Shown here: positions 51,161-64,000 of the stretch, one piece after another
Layout: each line of letters opens with the position of its first letter
How positions within the stretch are numbered: position 1 is the stretch's first letter
Source of the DNA: Gavia stellata
Taxonomy: Eukaryota; Chordata; Aves; Gaviiformes; Gaviidae
Assembly (NCBI RefSeq): GCF_030936135.1
Contig: NC_082612.1
Location: forward strand, 19,663,475 to 19,727,474
DNA length: 64,000 nucleotides
Reading direction: 5' to 3'
Made by a program: the position numbers and the translations under genes
Notes under the pieces: generated by a model
Seen by the model: the letters and a program-made list of their open reading frames with translations, nothing else
Told to the model about the DNA's origin: nothing
Databases searched by the model: none

Positions 51161-51594
51161 GGAGGTGCCAGACCTTACGCTGCTCCCCCTGCGAAAATGC
51201 TCATGCTGCTTCTCGCCTCCTCCCTCCCCCTTAGTTGCAAGCTCTGCAATTAAAGCTCAGGCCTTTCCCTCCTGTAAAAAATTGCCTTTTTAATCTAATC
51301 AGGGAAGGAATTTCATGTGCAAACAGGCATTACGTGCCCTGGCTCATTTACATTTCTTTTCCCTTTCAGATTTTTTTTCCGCAGTCACCGTATTTTTCTG
51401 GTGCAAAACCCAAGCTGTTTCTGATCACCTTAGCAGATTCCCCCCCGCCTTCTCTTTTTAGCACAGGTTAACAAATAACAATTTAATGATATGGTTAATC
51501 ATTTACAGAGCTCCTTGCTCTGGTACCGGTAGTCCTTTCCCACTGCCAAACAAACTTTAAATATTAGTGGCTCACCAAAGCTCAGACGCATGCG

Positions 51595-51622
51595 GTGCGC
51601 GCGCACGTGTGCGCGCACACGC
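51595..51622. repeat. Alternating purine-pyrimidine (Z-DNA-prone) tract
   Basis: Twenty-eight bases alternate purine and pyrimidine without a break, mostly GC and GT/AC steps, with a nearly palindromic core around the E-box CACGTG at 51604-51609. Directly before it is a second alternating stretch (ACGCATGCG), so only the GG step at 51594-51595 interrupts a longer run. Such tracts favour Z-DNA under negative supercoiling and are frequent near promoters. Confidence 0.8.
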
Positions 51623-54371
51623 CCTCGCCGCCCCGCTTACTTACAATGCTTAAAAGAACCAGAAAATTCAAAGACGTTGCTCAAAGTGGCACTCGCCTTG
51701 CGTAACACCGGTCTGTTGTGGTTTACCATCTAGTACTGAAATTCAGGAAGCTGATACCAAACTGGTGTTTCGATTCATTAGCTGTCTGAAGTAATTCTGT
51801 GTTACAGAATTCCTGGCTAGTCATCATCACGTGACTGCAACTTTTCCGTGTCTTGTTTATAGGTAATGTAACAGATAAAAAGATTTTTAACTTGAGTGGC
51901 TACAGCTCATAAAGGTGGGCTCTTGGACAACTTAAGCCAGAAGTGCCCTTCTTTAGAAGGGTCAGACTGTTGCACCAGCTGTGGCAACATCCATGTAGCA
52001 AGGGATAATAAAAATATGAGCGTGTCCAGCCATACATAATTACGGAATAGTTAATAGGGCTTATTAAGACTTATTAAGATAGCTCAGACTATCAACTTAA
52101 GTAACAAGTAGTTAATAAAATGGGCAACATGCTAGAAACACAATTCTTCATGGTGACACATCCCACGATACTGCTTTTGCCTTGTTATCATGGTCAAGTC
52201 TTCTCTGTGAACACTAAACCCAAAATCATGTTCCATCTATTCCCATGTTTTCCAGGGAGTTAACTGTTTGCTTCCCAATACAAATAACCCTGAGTCAGTG
52301 TATTTGCTCAAGAAATCCAATAGGAAAACCAAAAAGAACATGCTTACAAGTGTTTTAACTACAAATGAATTAAAACAGTAATTCAAGGATTGCACCCGTC
52401 TCTTGTTTTACGCTAATCATGCAAAGTCTTTAGCGAGGTGCTTCCCTCAGCACTTGGCATTAAATACTCCTACAACAACGATGGTGTCCTGAGAATTTTC
52501 ATGGTGGCTGGAAGGATTCCCGGCTGTAAACCAGAAATAGCTCTTGCCCTATAAAAGCAAATGAGGGGCTGGTGAAGAAAGCACAGGGTCAGGACTCGGG
52601 AGATTTGGTTTCTATTCGTAGCTCTGTGCAAGGACTTGGGCTAGAAACGGAGTTTCACTTAATCTCAGCTCCCCGCCCGTAAACTGTAGACACCTCCACT
52701 TGCAGAAGAATTGCAAGGTTGCCTGTCCTCATTATTTGCCACAGATAAATACTGTCGTGCTGGAAGCCAAGTGCAAAAGACCCACAAAGATACTCTTCAA
52801 AAAATCCAGTTCTGCTACGCCCCCAAATTTATTATTGTCACAGTAGCTTCTGCTGCTACTGGACTGGAGTAAGAGACCATGGAGGAGCTCAACACAAGAC
52901 CTGCTTTACAAAGAGAAAGCTGGGACGGGTAACCTTCACGCTATATAAACAAGCGGATTTCTTACCTAGCCTAATTGCAGGAGACTGTGCTCCTCCCGCC
53001 TCCCCTCTCCCAAACCAACTCAATATGCCTGCAGAAGATCACGCCATCTAAGACAAACCTTTCACGTTGCGGGTTTTGGGGTTGGGATTTTTTTTTATTT
53101 TGTTTTTTAAGCATCCTCCTATAAGACCTGCGTCCCCAGATCCAGGACTTGTGCTAGCTCAGTAACATATAGGGCCAGATCCCAGCGAGACGACTGCTTA
53201 GCACCATCTTTCCGGGGCACGTTTCCCCAGGAGGAGCCGAAGAGAAGACAGCCAGGTTTGAAGAGGTGCCAGGCAGGCCCCAGCTGACCAAGCCCCTTAG
53301 CACAGCCCACCAGTGAGGCTAAAGCCTTCTCCTAAGAACTGTGTGACCTGAGCACAAAGACGGGTGGCTTACAAGAAAAGTTTTGTTTAAAACGGTAGTT
53401 GCCTTCAGTCCCTCCCGTCCTCTCTCCTGTGGTCTACCTGGCAGCTGAGAACAAGACATTTGCAGTCAGCAATGACAGTTTTCAGTGATAACTGTGCTTC
53501 TCGGTCATGAAACAGCACAGACAATCCTGCCTGACTTACTTTCCCAGCAACCTGCAGACAAGACCAAAACCATTTGATGCAATACAGGTGCTCTTTCACA
53601 GTGGAAAAATATTTCTGTCCCCGAACTTGGAGATTTGAGAGCTCCAGGGAACAGATTGATTAATGTACTGACATTTTGTGCAAGTGTATCAATCATACTT
53701 GTATTATAGTACCACAGGCATTATCACCAGAATAATAATGATGAAAATGATGATAATACTTTGCGGCCCATTCAATGTAAGAGAGCTTTTTAAAAAGACA
53801 ACTAGACATCCCACAATAAATTTTGATCCAGTACTACTTAAATTACTGGGTATGCCAATCAAAAGAAAAAGAATCTATCCTATACTGCTAGCACGAATAT
53901 TCTGAGGCTTACACTGGAGTGCACAGCTTTATATAATACTATTACCGGCCTTAGCTGGCACTTGCGGGAGAATCACTGACAACAACAGGCATTTGTGAAA
54001 CACACAGACCGTCTTTTAGCTGGTGACCAAACGAATTATCCCGCTTCTCCCCGCGGGAAAGCTGATTTCATAGAAGACCAACCTTCTGTGAAAACTTCCC
54101 CTCGCCTTGGAAATGCACTATCATGTGCTATCCTCATCAAGGGAAGTAGTTCCAGACAGTTTAAAGCCTTTTAACTGAGCCCTCTGCATGGGAACGTGCC
54201 CGATACCTGCACTGCAAGTCAAAACGAAGGGTTTACTCCACTTTTTTTGAAAGATCTAGACCATTCTCCTCCTCTTCACTTCAAAACTCTGGCTGTGACA
54301 GAGAGACGACAGAAGAACCCTTACGTGTCTTTGTGTATCTGGGAGCCTTGTGTGTTCCCTCACTGACTCAC
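51623..54371 (-). other. Intronic sequence upstream of the alternative promoter
   Basis: AT-rich, between the Z-DNA-prone tract and the PH exon donor. No exon, repeat family or RNA gene recognised. Confidence 0.7.
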
Positions 54372-54494
54372 CTCCTCCAAACGGCGCCCATATAACCCTG
54401 CGAATGGATTTCACCCAATCCTCCATGTCATTCTGCGTGCTCGCCATAAGAAGGTACGTCTCATGATTAGCTGTCATCCGCTCTCGGTCTCCTC
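54372..54494 (-). CDS. ARHGAP24: ARHGAP24 coding exon, C-terminal part of PH domain (long isoform)
   Basis: This 123-nt internal exon encodes GGDRERMTANHETYLLMAST followed by QNDMEDWVKSIRRVIWAPFGG. It is the last strand and C-terminal helix of the PH domain; the Trp in MEDWVKSI is the typical conserved PH-helix Trp. The PH domain is expected to target the long isoform to phosphoinositide-rich membrane. The acceptor is a pyrimidine-rich stretch ending in TTGCAG just above 54494, and the donor is GTGAGT just below 54372. The exon starts with the last two bases of a Gly codon and ends with the first base of another Gly, which is completed by GT at 41371. The exon before it should end in the residues leading to VPG, but I could not find it between 54495 and 64000. 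Confidence 0.94.
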
Positions 54495-57400
54495 CTGCAA
54501 GAGAAGATAATTGCACTTAGAAACCCTTTTGCTTTTCTGCCCAGGCAAGCTCCTGCCAGACTTGACCGCTGAAAGCACTAATAGCGGCTCCATAGCAAGC
54601 AGACACGGATACTATGGAGTGGAGTGTTTATCGTCAGACACGGCATGAAAAGAAGGTCCTGTAAGTACATTCCCCATCAGACAGCGAGAAGCTGTCAGGC
54701 TTCCAAAAGGAAATGAGAGGATAAATGTCATCAGTAAACAAAACCAGCCCCACGCCGTTCCAAGAACCACGGGGGCCTGCACTAATCTGTAACTTGATAT
54801 ACGCACTGGAAATTTTGAAGCGGCTATTGTACCATGACGGAGAGAATAAACGCAGAGAGAGATAAGCGTGCTTTGAACAAGTGGGGATGACTCCATTTTT
54901 ATTTTCAGGAACACAATGTGTCATGTTCACGGCAACGACATTTGATACACCCAAGCGTTGCTGTGAATCTCTAAGGAGAAGGCAGCCGATGCTGGCAGCT
55001 GACATGGTACAACCCACTGCCTCGGATGGGTCTGATGAGGATTAGATTAAGAAGGAACACACTGCCTTATTAGCCTTTATTTAAAGGATGGACCAACACT
55101 AAGAAGGTCAAAACCAAAACTTGGCTTGCCACAGCTCCAGCTTTTCACACTTGTAGTACTGCTTCACCTCCATCCTAATGGGTACTATGTTAGTGCCAGA
55201 GCACACGGGGATTCAAATCACCTTTCCAGCACTGCAGAAGGAGCAAACCCTTCCAGAAAGACAGCACCAGACATTTTGAAGCCCTTTCACTGAGCCAAGA
55301 GCATGCATGCATACTTCACGCACAAACGCGATGCACCTAGAAATCCCCTGAGTTCTTGTGTTCATCTCTTTCCAGCTTCTTCCATCCCCATTTTTGATTC
55401 TAGTCATACCTAAAGTAAATATCTCTGTTCGTTACAGCAGGAATACTGCTCCTGGGAGGTCTTCTGAAGAGTGCCATGCTCAGCGCTGGTCATTGCAACA
55501 GGCAGGTTTCTAAAGAGAAATTTCTTAACGGCTAGAAAATCCAACCACAGCTTCTCAGCACAACCGTTCTGAAGGAACCTACTCGTATAGTCCACGCTTC
55601 ACAGAATTAGGACACGCAACTGTAAAAGGGACTTAATGGAAACTTGGCGAACACAAAAGCCCGATTTTCTCAGACACGGGCAGATTCTACTGAAGACTTA
55701 TTCTTAAGGTTTACATCATTACCTCCAAGTTCAAATTTTAGTTTTGAATAAAGAGAGAGACTAGTTTTCTACAGTCAAAATACAGCCATTCATAGACCAC
55801 ATGTTCCCCAAAAAGGTCTCCAAAGAAGTAATGCAACAACCTGAAGTACGATACATTTTAGACTATACCACAGTTTAAAAGGCTGAAGAATGCTATTTTT
55901 TTTTCTAAGACATTGTTAAAAGGTAGGGATGAACCTATTTTAAGTGCCAACACTAGAGAAATATCAGCATGAGCTAAACTGCATTGTACTTTTTTGGAAT
56001 CTTTTCAGTGACTAGCATAAGAATTAGTACAAAACATGGGTCTTACGTCTATGCTATGTTCCGTCTTTTTTACCTTCCAAGAAGTGAAGGATGAGGGTAT
56101 GGGGAGCGGGAAGCATTACCATCCCAAATGGTAGCCCTCCACATCAACTCTGCCCAGCAGAAAGCACATGGTCAGGCCCTGGAAATTTACTCCCCATCTC
56201 TACCTTTTACATAGCCATCTTGACCAGATCGAGGAGAGCTCTCTCTCACTCAAGCACCAAGAGTAGACATGATACTGTCTACAGTCTACTTAAACTGGCG
56301 TATTTTAGATATCATCTAGAGTTCTTATCCTGAAAAGACCCAAAACCAAAGATACAAACAGAAAGCCTCAATGTATTGTCACAGCTATTAAATACAATAC
56401 TAATAAATATAGTATAGAATATATTTTCTCTACAGCGTAGAGAAAAAGCATGCAACACAGTTGTGCCCTTTTTGTGGCAGATAAAAACGGAAAAGATTTA
56501 TTTATACTATCATATTGTACTGTAGCTTCTTTTTTTTTAACGGACCAGGATCCTGTAAGGTGCCATACAAAAAGATGCGTTCACACAACATACGTATCAG
56601 ATCCCAGAATAAAACAAGAGGTGACCTGATTTTCTTACTGAAGGGACAACAACAAAGATGATAGCCAGAGTCAAGTGATGGTCCTCCTCTCAGGTGTCTG
56701 TCAGATCGCTCCATATCCTTGTAATAGCCTGCATATTTAAATTCAGCAGATTAGGTGAGATTTACTCCGTTATCATGTTATGACAAATTGGACGGTGTTC
56801 TCCAGATAAACTGCATTAATCCCTGAAGTCTAGATAGTTCATTTCCAGGGTGGATTCCAGAGCAGTACTCTAAACAACTAACTCAGGTAAACGCCCACTC
56901 AGCTAATACACAATTAATCTGTGTTTAATTTTGCAGAGAAGGAAAACAATGTTTGGTTACATTACCTTTTGGTATGAGAAAGCGAAGCTTTCCTAACAAA
57001 AGGAGCTTCACCATTTTATAGCAATTCCGGATCTGTCTACTTTGTAATTCAACTCCTTTCTTTCACACCACAATATTGGATCTTGCAGGGTTCTTGTGCG
57101 TTAATTAAGTAGTTATTCAAGAATCAAAGCCTCGCTAAAAGATTTTTGGGGATACAATAGCATGTGTTGGATTTGTGCTTTACTACAAATGTTACTTTTT
57201 AGTGGGACTATATTTTAAATACAAAATTACCAAAATCAGAAGGACAGACAGGAAGAAATGACCAGGGAAAGAGCTACCTCAGATAAGTAATATCAGATAA
57301 ACAGAATTAGAAGGACCTTTCTGAATCTTCAGTAGGTCCGCTGTTTAGAATGTCCACTTACTTTTTTTTTCCCATATAATATTATTGTTATGATTATAGC

Positions 57401-60400
57401 GAAGCATGAGTAGATCACAATCTCCAAAAATCAGACTTCTATTCATACCATCGATACCGGCATTAAGTACGTCAACTTGAAAATGGTGCTTAGCACGAAG
57501 TCCATTCCAGATGTGAATGCATCCTTATTCCTTTCCTGTGGGCGTGCAAATCATAATGTATTTCACCTGTATTATGGTATAGCTCCAGATGACGCCTTCT
57601 CAAATTTCCTTTCCTGCATTTGCAATCCAAGTACGAGAAACGCCTAACCCTGCGTGTTGTGGCCCACTCTTGAGTAGCCAACGCTGGAATATGAACTCTG
57701 CTTTTTTTTTTTTTTAATCTTTTCCCCTTGTTACATCGCAGGTGTCACAGAACCTGGAAGGAGCAGAACCCGGTCTACCCAACCAAAGAAGTATACTCTG
57801 GCACATTCAAGATGAAAACCTGCTGTTGACACAACTGATGTGTATATCCCTCTTTCTTCCAGCCTCTGGTAACGGCCAAAAGTAATTGGATCTATACCAT
57901 TTCTCAAAACTACATTGTAATATCACATATTTTTATTCCTGCGGCCCTATCCAATCCCTAATCCGTTTTATTTTCTTGGCAGCATCAGAAATGAATTCTT
58001 ATTTATTGAAGAAATCTATCCAGAACATCCACGTGGAGCGGCAACAGTGAAACAGCAGAACACCATGATGAATCTTCCACTTGGAACGGGTCCGATTTCT
58101 CCTCCTGCCCCCTTCGGCACTAGCAATGACTGACAAGCCCCCGAGAGCTCCTTCCAGCCTCCTCCGGGGCTCGGTAGCCAGTCCCTACAGCCTGCCGCTG
58201 CGCTTCCCAACCGGGACAGCCTGCCACCGCTCAGCCCCACGCTGGGTGCAGCTCTGCGCACCGAGCCAGCGCCGCCTTGATGCAAGCGAGGCGAGGTATT
58301 TTAAGAACACTTGCCAGCAACCGGAAAAAAACAATTAAAATACGGGGAGGCCAATTCCTGCAGGGATCCAGTCCGCAGGGGAAAAGAAAGGGAACAGCCT
58401 GCACTTGCTCATGCAGCACTACACACTCGGAAAAGCGTGAGGAGGCGGTGACTGAATTGAAGGGTGATTGTTTCCTGAAATACCAGGCTCAACACCTCTC
58501 CTGCTTTTTATCATCCATCAACTAAATGTGAACGCACAGATATTTTGCATTCAGCTGCGGGGTGGGAGGGAGTCATGCAAGGTGTTTTTTCTTTCTAGTC
58601 TCTCCTGTCTAACCCAACGCCTTTCTCTTACCTGAATGTACCCAGGCTGAACTCCGAATGAAGTATTTGCTTGTCCTTTTAAAAGCATCTTGGATTGCTC
58701 GCGAACAGTAGTTCCAGCATTCTTGAGAATGGAATGCGAAGGGATTAAATTCATACCAACTGTTTAAAAGAGAATTTTCTCCCAGAAGAAACATCAAAAA
58801 CTAGGATTAATCTGATTTTTCTGAGCTGAGAATGTCATGGCCAACCTCAAAAGAATATTCACATTCCAATATAAAAAAATTTGGGGGCCAGTTTCAAAGT
58901 GAAACAGTTCCCTACTCCCTTGTGCGTTTCTCTTAGCCGTAGTTTCTGAAACCCTTGCTCTCAGTTTGGGAACTGAAAGATGGTGAAAGGCAGACTGGCA
59001 TTACAACAGAACCCACCGGGTTTTCTTTAGAAACATCCTCCTGCTTGGATGCTTCACATTTGTTTCCTAAATTTATAATTTCTCAGGAAAATGCTTCTCA
59101 TGTTTCAGATGAATACTCTAAATGCACGTCCATACGGTAGTCAAATAGGAACTCCTGGCTACTCATCACCTCACCAAAAAATCAAGCCATATACTCACAA
59201 AAAGATTTAGGAGCTGATATTCAGACATTAATTTCTGAAAATCTTGCCTGAGGAGTCCTTTGTTTTCTTTCTACTGTACCCTGGTTTCACTTTATTTCCT
59301 TAATTTTTTTAGCTTGTCTTTCAAATAGTTCTCGCTGCGATATGGTCTGGAATTCTCTTCCAGCTACTACTGCCCATCACCACGTTTCTGCGTACGTGCA
59401 CTGAACAATGCCGCCCTCTTCTCCCACAAGTCCCTGTATCACCCAAAGCCTCAGAGTTGTACCAGCTTTTAAGGTAGAGGACCTGATCTTTGTACAACTG
59501 ATAGTCCATACAAATCGTTCGCAACTCAGAAACGTATGCATCTGTGTTTTGCATAAAATCTGCCAAGTGTAGCCCGACGTAGCAGTAAGTGCCATCCCCA
59601 TGTGCAACGAAGCAGACACGCTCGTCTCCATTCAGATGGATGATAAGACTCTGTAATTTATAGTCCTTGATCAGGACTCCAATTAGTATGTCTTCACAAG
59701 CAAAACACCATTTGTTACAATAGAATTCATGACTCTTCCGCTACACTTTGCGTTCTTAAATCTCCCCCTACGCTGCAAATGAACTGCACATGAAGTGCCA
59801 TATTCAATTTGTTTCTCTGGAAAAACCCGCCTGAATTTCCTTCATCAGCTTTCACTTTACAGCACGTGTATTCAGACTTCTTAATCCTAAGCAGAAATCA
59901 ACTCTGCCAGTCGTAGAGGGTACTAGAATATCAGAGACCAAGATGAAAAACCTTATTCTTTTTTTTTTTTTCCTAATGAAACTCCTTGCTTAAGAACAAA
60001 ACAGAAATTATGATTACCCAACCTTGATATTAACTCAACGCTGACCACTGCTGCTTTAAGCATGGAAGTCTGACTTGACATACTGATGAGCTACTAAAAG
60101 ACAGTTCAAATCCATACATGTCTGTCTTCCACAGACTGATGCTGGCAGGATTCATCTATCCTCAAGTGAGGCAAGAAACTCTATCATAGCTGTTAAATCT
60201 TATCATCACGCACGACTTTAACGTAACATAAGAACTCTTCTGTTGGCCACCGCCTGTGCGCATGAACCCCGCGCATCCTCAGTCCGATGAAAACCACGCG
60301 TAGGTGCCTCTCAAGGATGATTTGGGTTCCTGTGTTGAGGTGATAGGGGACAATTTGCCCTTCAAACTGCCCTCAAAGTGTTAGACCAGTTTGAGCACTA

Positions 60401-63400
60401 AAACATTGTACGTTCATTCCAACTGGGCCAGCGGAAAAAACTAAGTGCAAAAAGCTTGGTCAGAACGCAGATTGAAATTTGCAAAGCAAAATGAAGGAGC
60501 TAAGCTCCGGGATGCAATTGTATTTTAATGAGATTTTAATGTCTTATTGGCTCTGGGATTCACTGAGAAACCTTTCTTCATAGCAAGGGAGAATCTGTCT
60601 TGAAGGCTTAGCAACTGCTGCGTCTCACACGACCAATTTAAAGGACGGAGACACAGCTAACTTGAAACTTGCAGCATTTTTGAACTGCGCGTACCGCTTG
60701 CTAAGCAGCCAAGCGTATGTTCTTACAGATGTGCTGGTGGAGAGGGAGTAGGGGCAGTGAATTTCAACGTATCACCTGAGGACTTATTTCTGACGATGCA
60801 GTATAACATGGAGCTTGCAGACAAGAGCTGGGGGGGTGGGTTTTGGTTTTTCTGTTGGTTGGTTGGTTTGTTTCCATTCTTAAAAGCTTCTTTATTCTGC
60901 ACTTGCCTGGTATTGCTCCTGCTCTTCCTGAGCATGTAAAACTTTACCAAGAATTTACAGCACCCTCTTAGTTCAACTAGGATGAAGAAAGGAGTACATA
61001 GCCTAAGTTCAAGTCACTGCCACCTTCTTCTTTTACCACAAAATTAAGGTAGGTTGGAGAACCAAGTTCTTAATGGTCATGCAAAAACTCATGTCAAAAA
61101 GAACAACCCACACTGCATGATTATCAGAGACAAATAGTCTGTATCTACGGGAGCTTCAGCATTAATTCTGAAGTGACTGTTACAGAATATATGCTGTATC
61201 TTCTCATCAGAAGAGACCTGCTCTACGGAAACTACACAGAACATGGTTGTATTTTCCGACAATACTCAGCTTGCTTACATCTTTCATGGCACAGCTTGTC
61301 TAAAACGTATCTAGATCACGAAGGAGGAAAGATGTCCCTGAACTGAAGGTGTGATGTTGGATTTTGTGAAGCTGAAAATCAACCAGGGAGGCTAAGACCG
61401 AAGCTGGGGGGGCAGAAGAGCTTGAACTTGGAGTATCCAAGAGAGCACCCTGGAAAAGTCTCTATCATCAGAGCAATCACTGATGGAAATCCCAAAAGCC
61501 AAGGGAAATAGAAAACTAGCACTATGCTAGGCTGCACTGCAGAAATTACAGGCTCCTTGCATGCTAAACAATCAAATCCTAAAGTGCCCAATTGTTTTAT
61601 CTTGCACTGAGCTCCCCAGATACTAAATTGAACGTACAATCTGTCAACTCGGCATTTAATGCAGACCCACAAAAAACACTGTCCAGCTTAAAATCAAAGA
61701 GATTTGGGCAATCATGTATCTTAGCTTATTATTTGATGATTCCTGAGATTTTAGGATCCATGTTTTGAAGACCTTCATGGCAAAATTGAGTGCAGAAACT
61801 TGCTTCTAGAAAAAAACCCTTAAGCTAATAAGTTAACATATTGTCACTGCTGTAGCATTTCTTACCATTCTCATAGGAGATGGTGAAAAAGAAGCTGAAA
61901 CATTTCACTTACATATGAAAATAAAAAACAATTGAGACATACCAATAATTGAAAGAAGGAACTTCTCACTGGCCCTATTATGTAATATATAGCAAACCAG
62001 ATTCCAAAGATCATACAGATATTAAGAGGAAACTCCTATGTAGTTTAGAAGTCTTAACAATATTAGGTGAAATAATAAGTTGGCTGGTTTTCCACAGATG
62101 TTGAGACAGATAAAGCCATCTAGATGGCCAGATGTCACACCACTTGAGCGGCTACCATTAGCATTTAACTCCCAAGCATTTTCAAAAGGTGTTCCATAAA
62201 ACTTGAAAAATACCCTCTGTTCTGTTAAAACCAGAGCAGGGAGCAGACCCAGTTCATTATTTTGAGTTCCACTACATGGTTGCATTACCTCTAAAGCCTC
62301 GATGGCAGGTAATAGACCGGGTTGAGGAAGATATACAAATTACAATTTCAATTCTTTTACCCAGGACTGTCCTGTTCCATCCTCTGTTCTTGTTTGGCTC
62401 AATGCCGCTCTATCTTCTGAAAGGAGACGGAGATGGCCGGAAGATACGCTTGTATCACCGATGTGTTTTAAATGACTAATACCACTGCCACTGAGAAACC
62501 TCAGCTCTGAAATACAGAGTTATCAAACTCCCCGTAGTTTTACTACCAAACCATATCAGGTGTGCTATTTAAGTTCTCTCGTCACAAAGAACTAACACAT
62601 TTTCCTAAAGAGGGGAATTAAGTAACTGCAAACAAGTCAATAACGAAGACGCTGCTTTTTAAATACTTCAGTACAAATATCATTTTCAGCTGCTAGTATC
62701 CAAGCTGATCTTTTGCATTAATAATCTCGAACAGCAGTTTTCTGCACCAAAGGTGTATTGTTTTTTGGGCATATTAGCTTTTCAACATAAAAGCTACGGC
62801 CTTATTTAAGCGCTAAATGGCAAAGGACTGCTAACACCAGTACATTCCCGACGGGCATTGTGCTCTATCACAATTTCCCCGCTTGCAGAATGCCTGGAAG
62901 CCAGCAGGGTTTTTTCAATAGAAAGAGTTGTTTTCATGAAGCTCTGAACCAGCTGCTGTTGGATACCTGAAATCAGGCTCGGGAAACGTATTCAGCGTGT
63001 GTAACACGATGAATACTCTGTACAGGTAGCTTTCTTCTGTGCTGCGGGGCTATAACTGCAGCACATCTGTCTGTAAGAGTAAGTTTAGTGTCTTGCACAA
63101 TAAAAAAAAAATAAAATCAGTGCCATATTTAAGCATTTTGCGTATTGCACAGCTACCAAGACTTTTTCCTCACGTCATAATTATTGCTTAAATACCTGAG
63201 CAAAAAAACTTCCTCATCAGCAGTTATAATTGTGTTAGAAAGATGTCATTAATGAGGAAAAGACAGAGATGAATTCAAATCATCCCTTGTACAATGTAAG
63301 AGCTCTGATTTTTTCAGAGCACTTAATCTTTTCAGGCATGTCTCGTTCTTCCTCTCCCCTGCTTTTGCTGCCCTTCCTTTATTCCTAGTTTGAATTTCCG

Positions 63401-64000
63401 CTACGCATCCAACAGATCTCACAGTTATCCACTTCATCCTCAGACACAGATCCCAAGCGGTACCTATTTCGTAGAGGCTGTTCCTCCTACCCTTCCCTGT
63501 CACTGAGATGCTGGTGCCAGCACAGTTAACTTTTGTATCTTGCCCTTGCCTGGTGCCATTGCCACTTGAAAAAAATCTCATCGCTCCCCTCGCTCAAGGC
63601 ACATCGCCCAGAACGTTTGGTTTACAGGTTGCATTAAAAGGCCATCAAGCTGTGTAGACCCCATCACAGCTCTACACTTCACCAGCCCCTCAGCAGCAGC
63701 ACACGCCGCTGCCTTCCCGGTTAATCGGTACCACGCGGAACTCAGAGGCGTGCTTCGTTGGCACTGCTATCGATAATTTTCAGCTTTCCAGAATTTTCAG
63801 TGTTGTCAGCATCATTGTGGTGTAAAACGCGGTCTGAGCTGTCACGTTTGCTGTTCTATTGTTGTGTCTTTCAGCTGTTTTCAGAGTTGCTGGTAACATT
63901 TTCTGCATCCATTAATGATTCCGCTTTCTTATTTATGTTAAAGTTCTCGGAAACCCCACAACAGCAAAAAAAAATTTTTTCTATTTTTTTTTTTCCAGTC
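54495..64000 (-). other. ARHGAP24 intron upstream of the PH exon
   Basis: At least 9.5 kb without a recognisable exon. I searched for the preceding PH residues of the long isoform (region around GNKVSEHPCNEENPGKF) and saw nothing similar, so that exon probably lies beyond 64000. A GC-rich patch at 58080-58300 is listed separately. Confidence 0.7.
58080..58300. promoter_or_regulatory. Small GC/CpG-rich patch in the 5' intron
   Basis: About 220 bp with raised G+C and a moderate number of CpGs, standing out from AT-rich flanks. It could be an intronic enhancer or a minor promoter. No core promoter element or first exon joined to it is evident. Confidence 0.3.

Larger units (their letters stand above)
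18752..54494 (-). other. ARHGAP24: ARHGAP24 (FilGAP) gene locus, 3' part
   Basis: This span runs from the stop codon to the most upstream coding exon seen. The translated exons match the vertebrate ARHGAP24 protein as I know it: the end of a PH domain, a RhoGAP domain, a long Ser/Asn-rich linker and a C-terminal coiled coil ending in NTIWIQ. In mammals FilGAP is a Rac-directed GAP that binds filamin A, acts downstream of RhoA/ROCK, and suppresses lamellipodia and controls cell shape. Two 5' alternatives are visible, a PH exon (54372-54494) and a short first exon (50052-50163). Both end one base into a Gly codon and join the exon at 41371. The short transcript gives 653 residues in a single frame with no gaps. 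The upstream exons of the long form are outside the window or unrecognised. Confidence 0.96.

Noticed and set aside
1..64000. CRISPR arrays, insertion sequences, tRNA or rRNA genes, phage modules
   Set aside because: The window is vertebrate intronic and intergenic DNA; no regularly spaced repeats, transposase frames or conserved RNA motifs were found.

Overview
The window looks like bird genomic DNA. It carries eleven truncated CR1-type LINE fragments, most of them ending in the CR1 3' tail of ATTCTGTG-like octamers, plus exons of one vertebrate gene. There are no operons, no dense ORFs and no prokaryotic or phage features. Most of the sequence is intron or intergenic DNA.

The only gene I can support is ARHGAP24 (FilGAP, a Rac-directed RhoGAP), on the minus strand and so read from high to low coordinates. 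Eight coding exons are visible: one PH-domain exon of the long isoform (54372-54494), an alternative first exon for a short isoform without the PH domain (50052-50163), and six shared exons at 41164-41371, 28804-28936, 26129-26202, 25210-25331, 20579-21647 and 18752-18995. Every exon inside the gene has AG/GT borders. The alternative first exon plus the six shared exons sum to 1962 nt, an uninterrupted frame of 653 codons plus stop. The long-isoform exon ends in the same phase as the alternative first exon, so the two act as interchangeable partners for the exon at 41371. The remaining 5' exons of the long isoform (protein N-terminus and first part of the PH domain) were not found and probably lie beyond position 64000.

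Layout: 1-14982 is probably intergenic, with three CR1 fragments. 14983-18751 is downstream of the stop codon; it holds a CR1 copy, a GC-rich patch, an imperfect direct duplication and the first plausible poly(A) signal. 18752-41371 holds the six shared exons and their introns. 41372-50051 is an intron with three CR1 fragments. 50052-51622 holds the alternative first exon with a TATA element, a CpG-rich island and a Z-DNA-prone alternating tract. 51623-64000 is intron around one PH exon.

Seven CR1 copies (8502, 20374, 28345, 31833, 37691, 41908 and 43521) belong to one closely similar subfamily, which suggests fairly recent activity; the others are older or from a different subfamily. I found no convincing undescribed system. 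The best points for follow-up are the alternative promoter and the long antisense open frame over it, the CR1 copy 53 bp from a RhoGAP exon donor, and the duplication just downstream of the stop codon.
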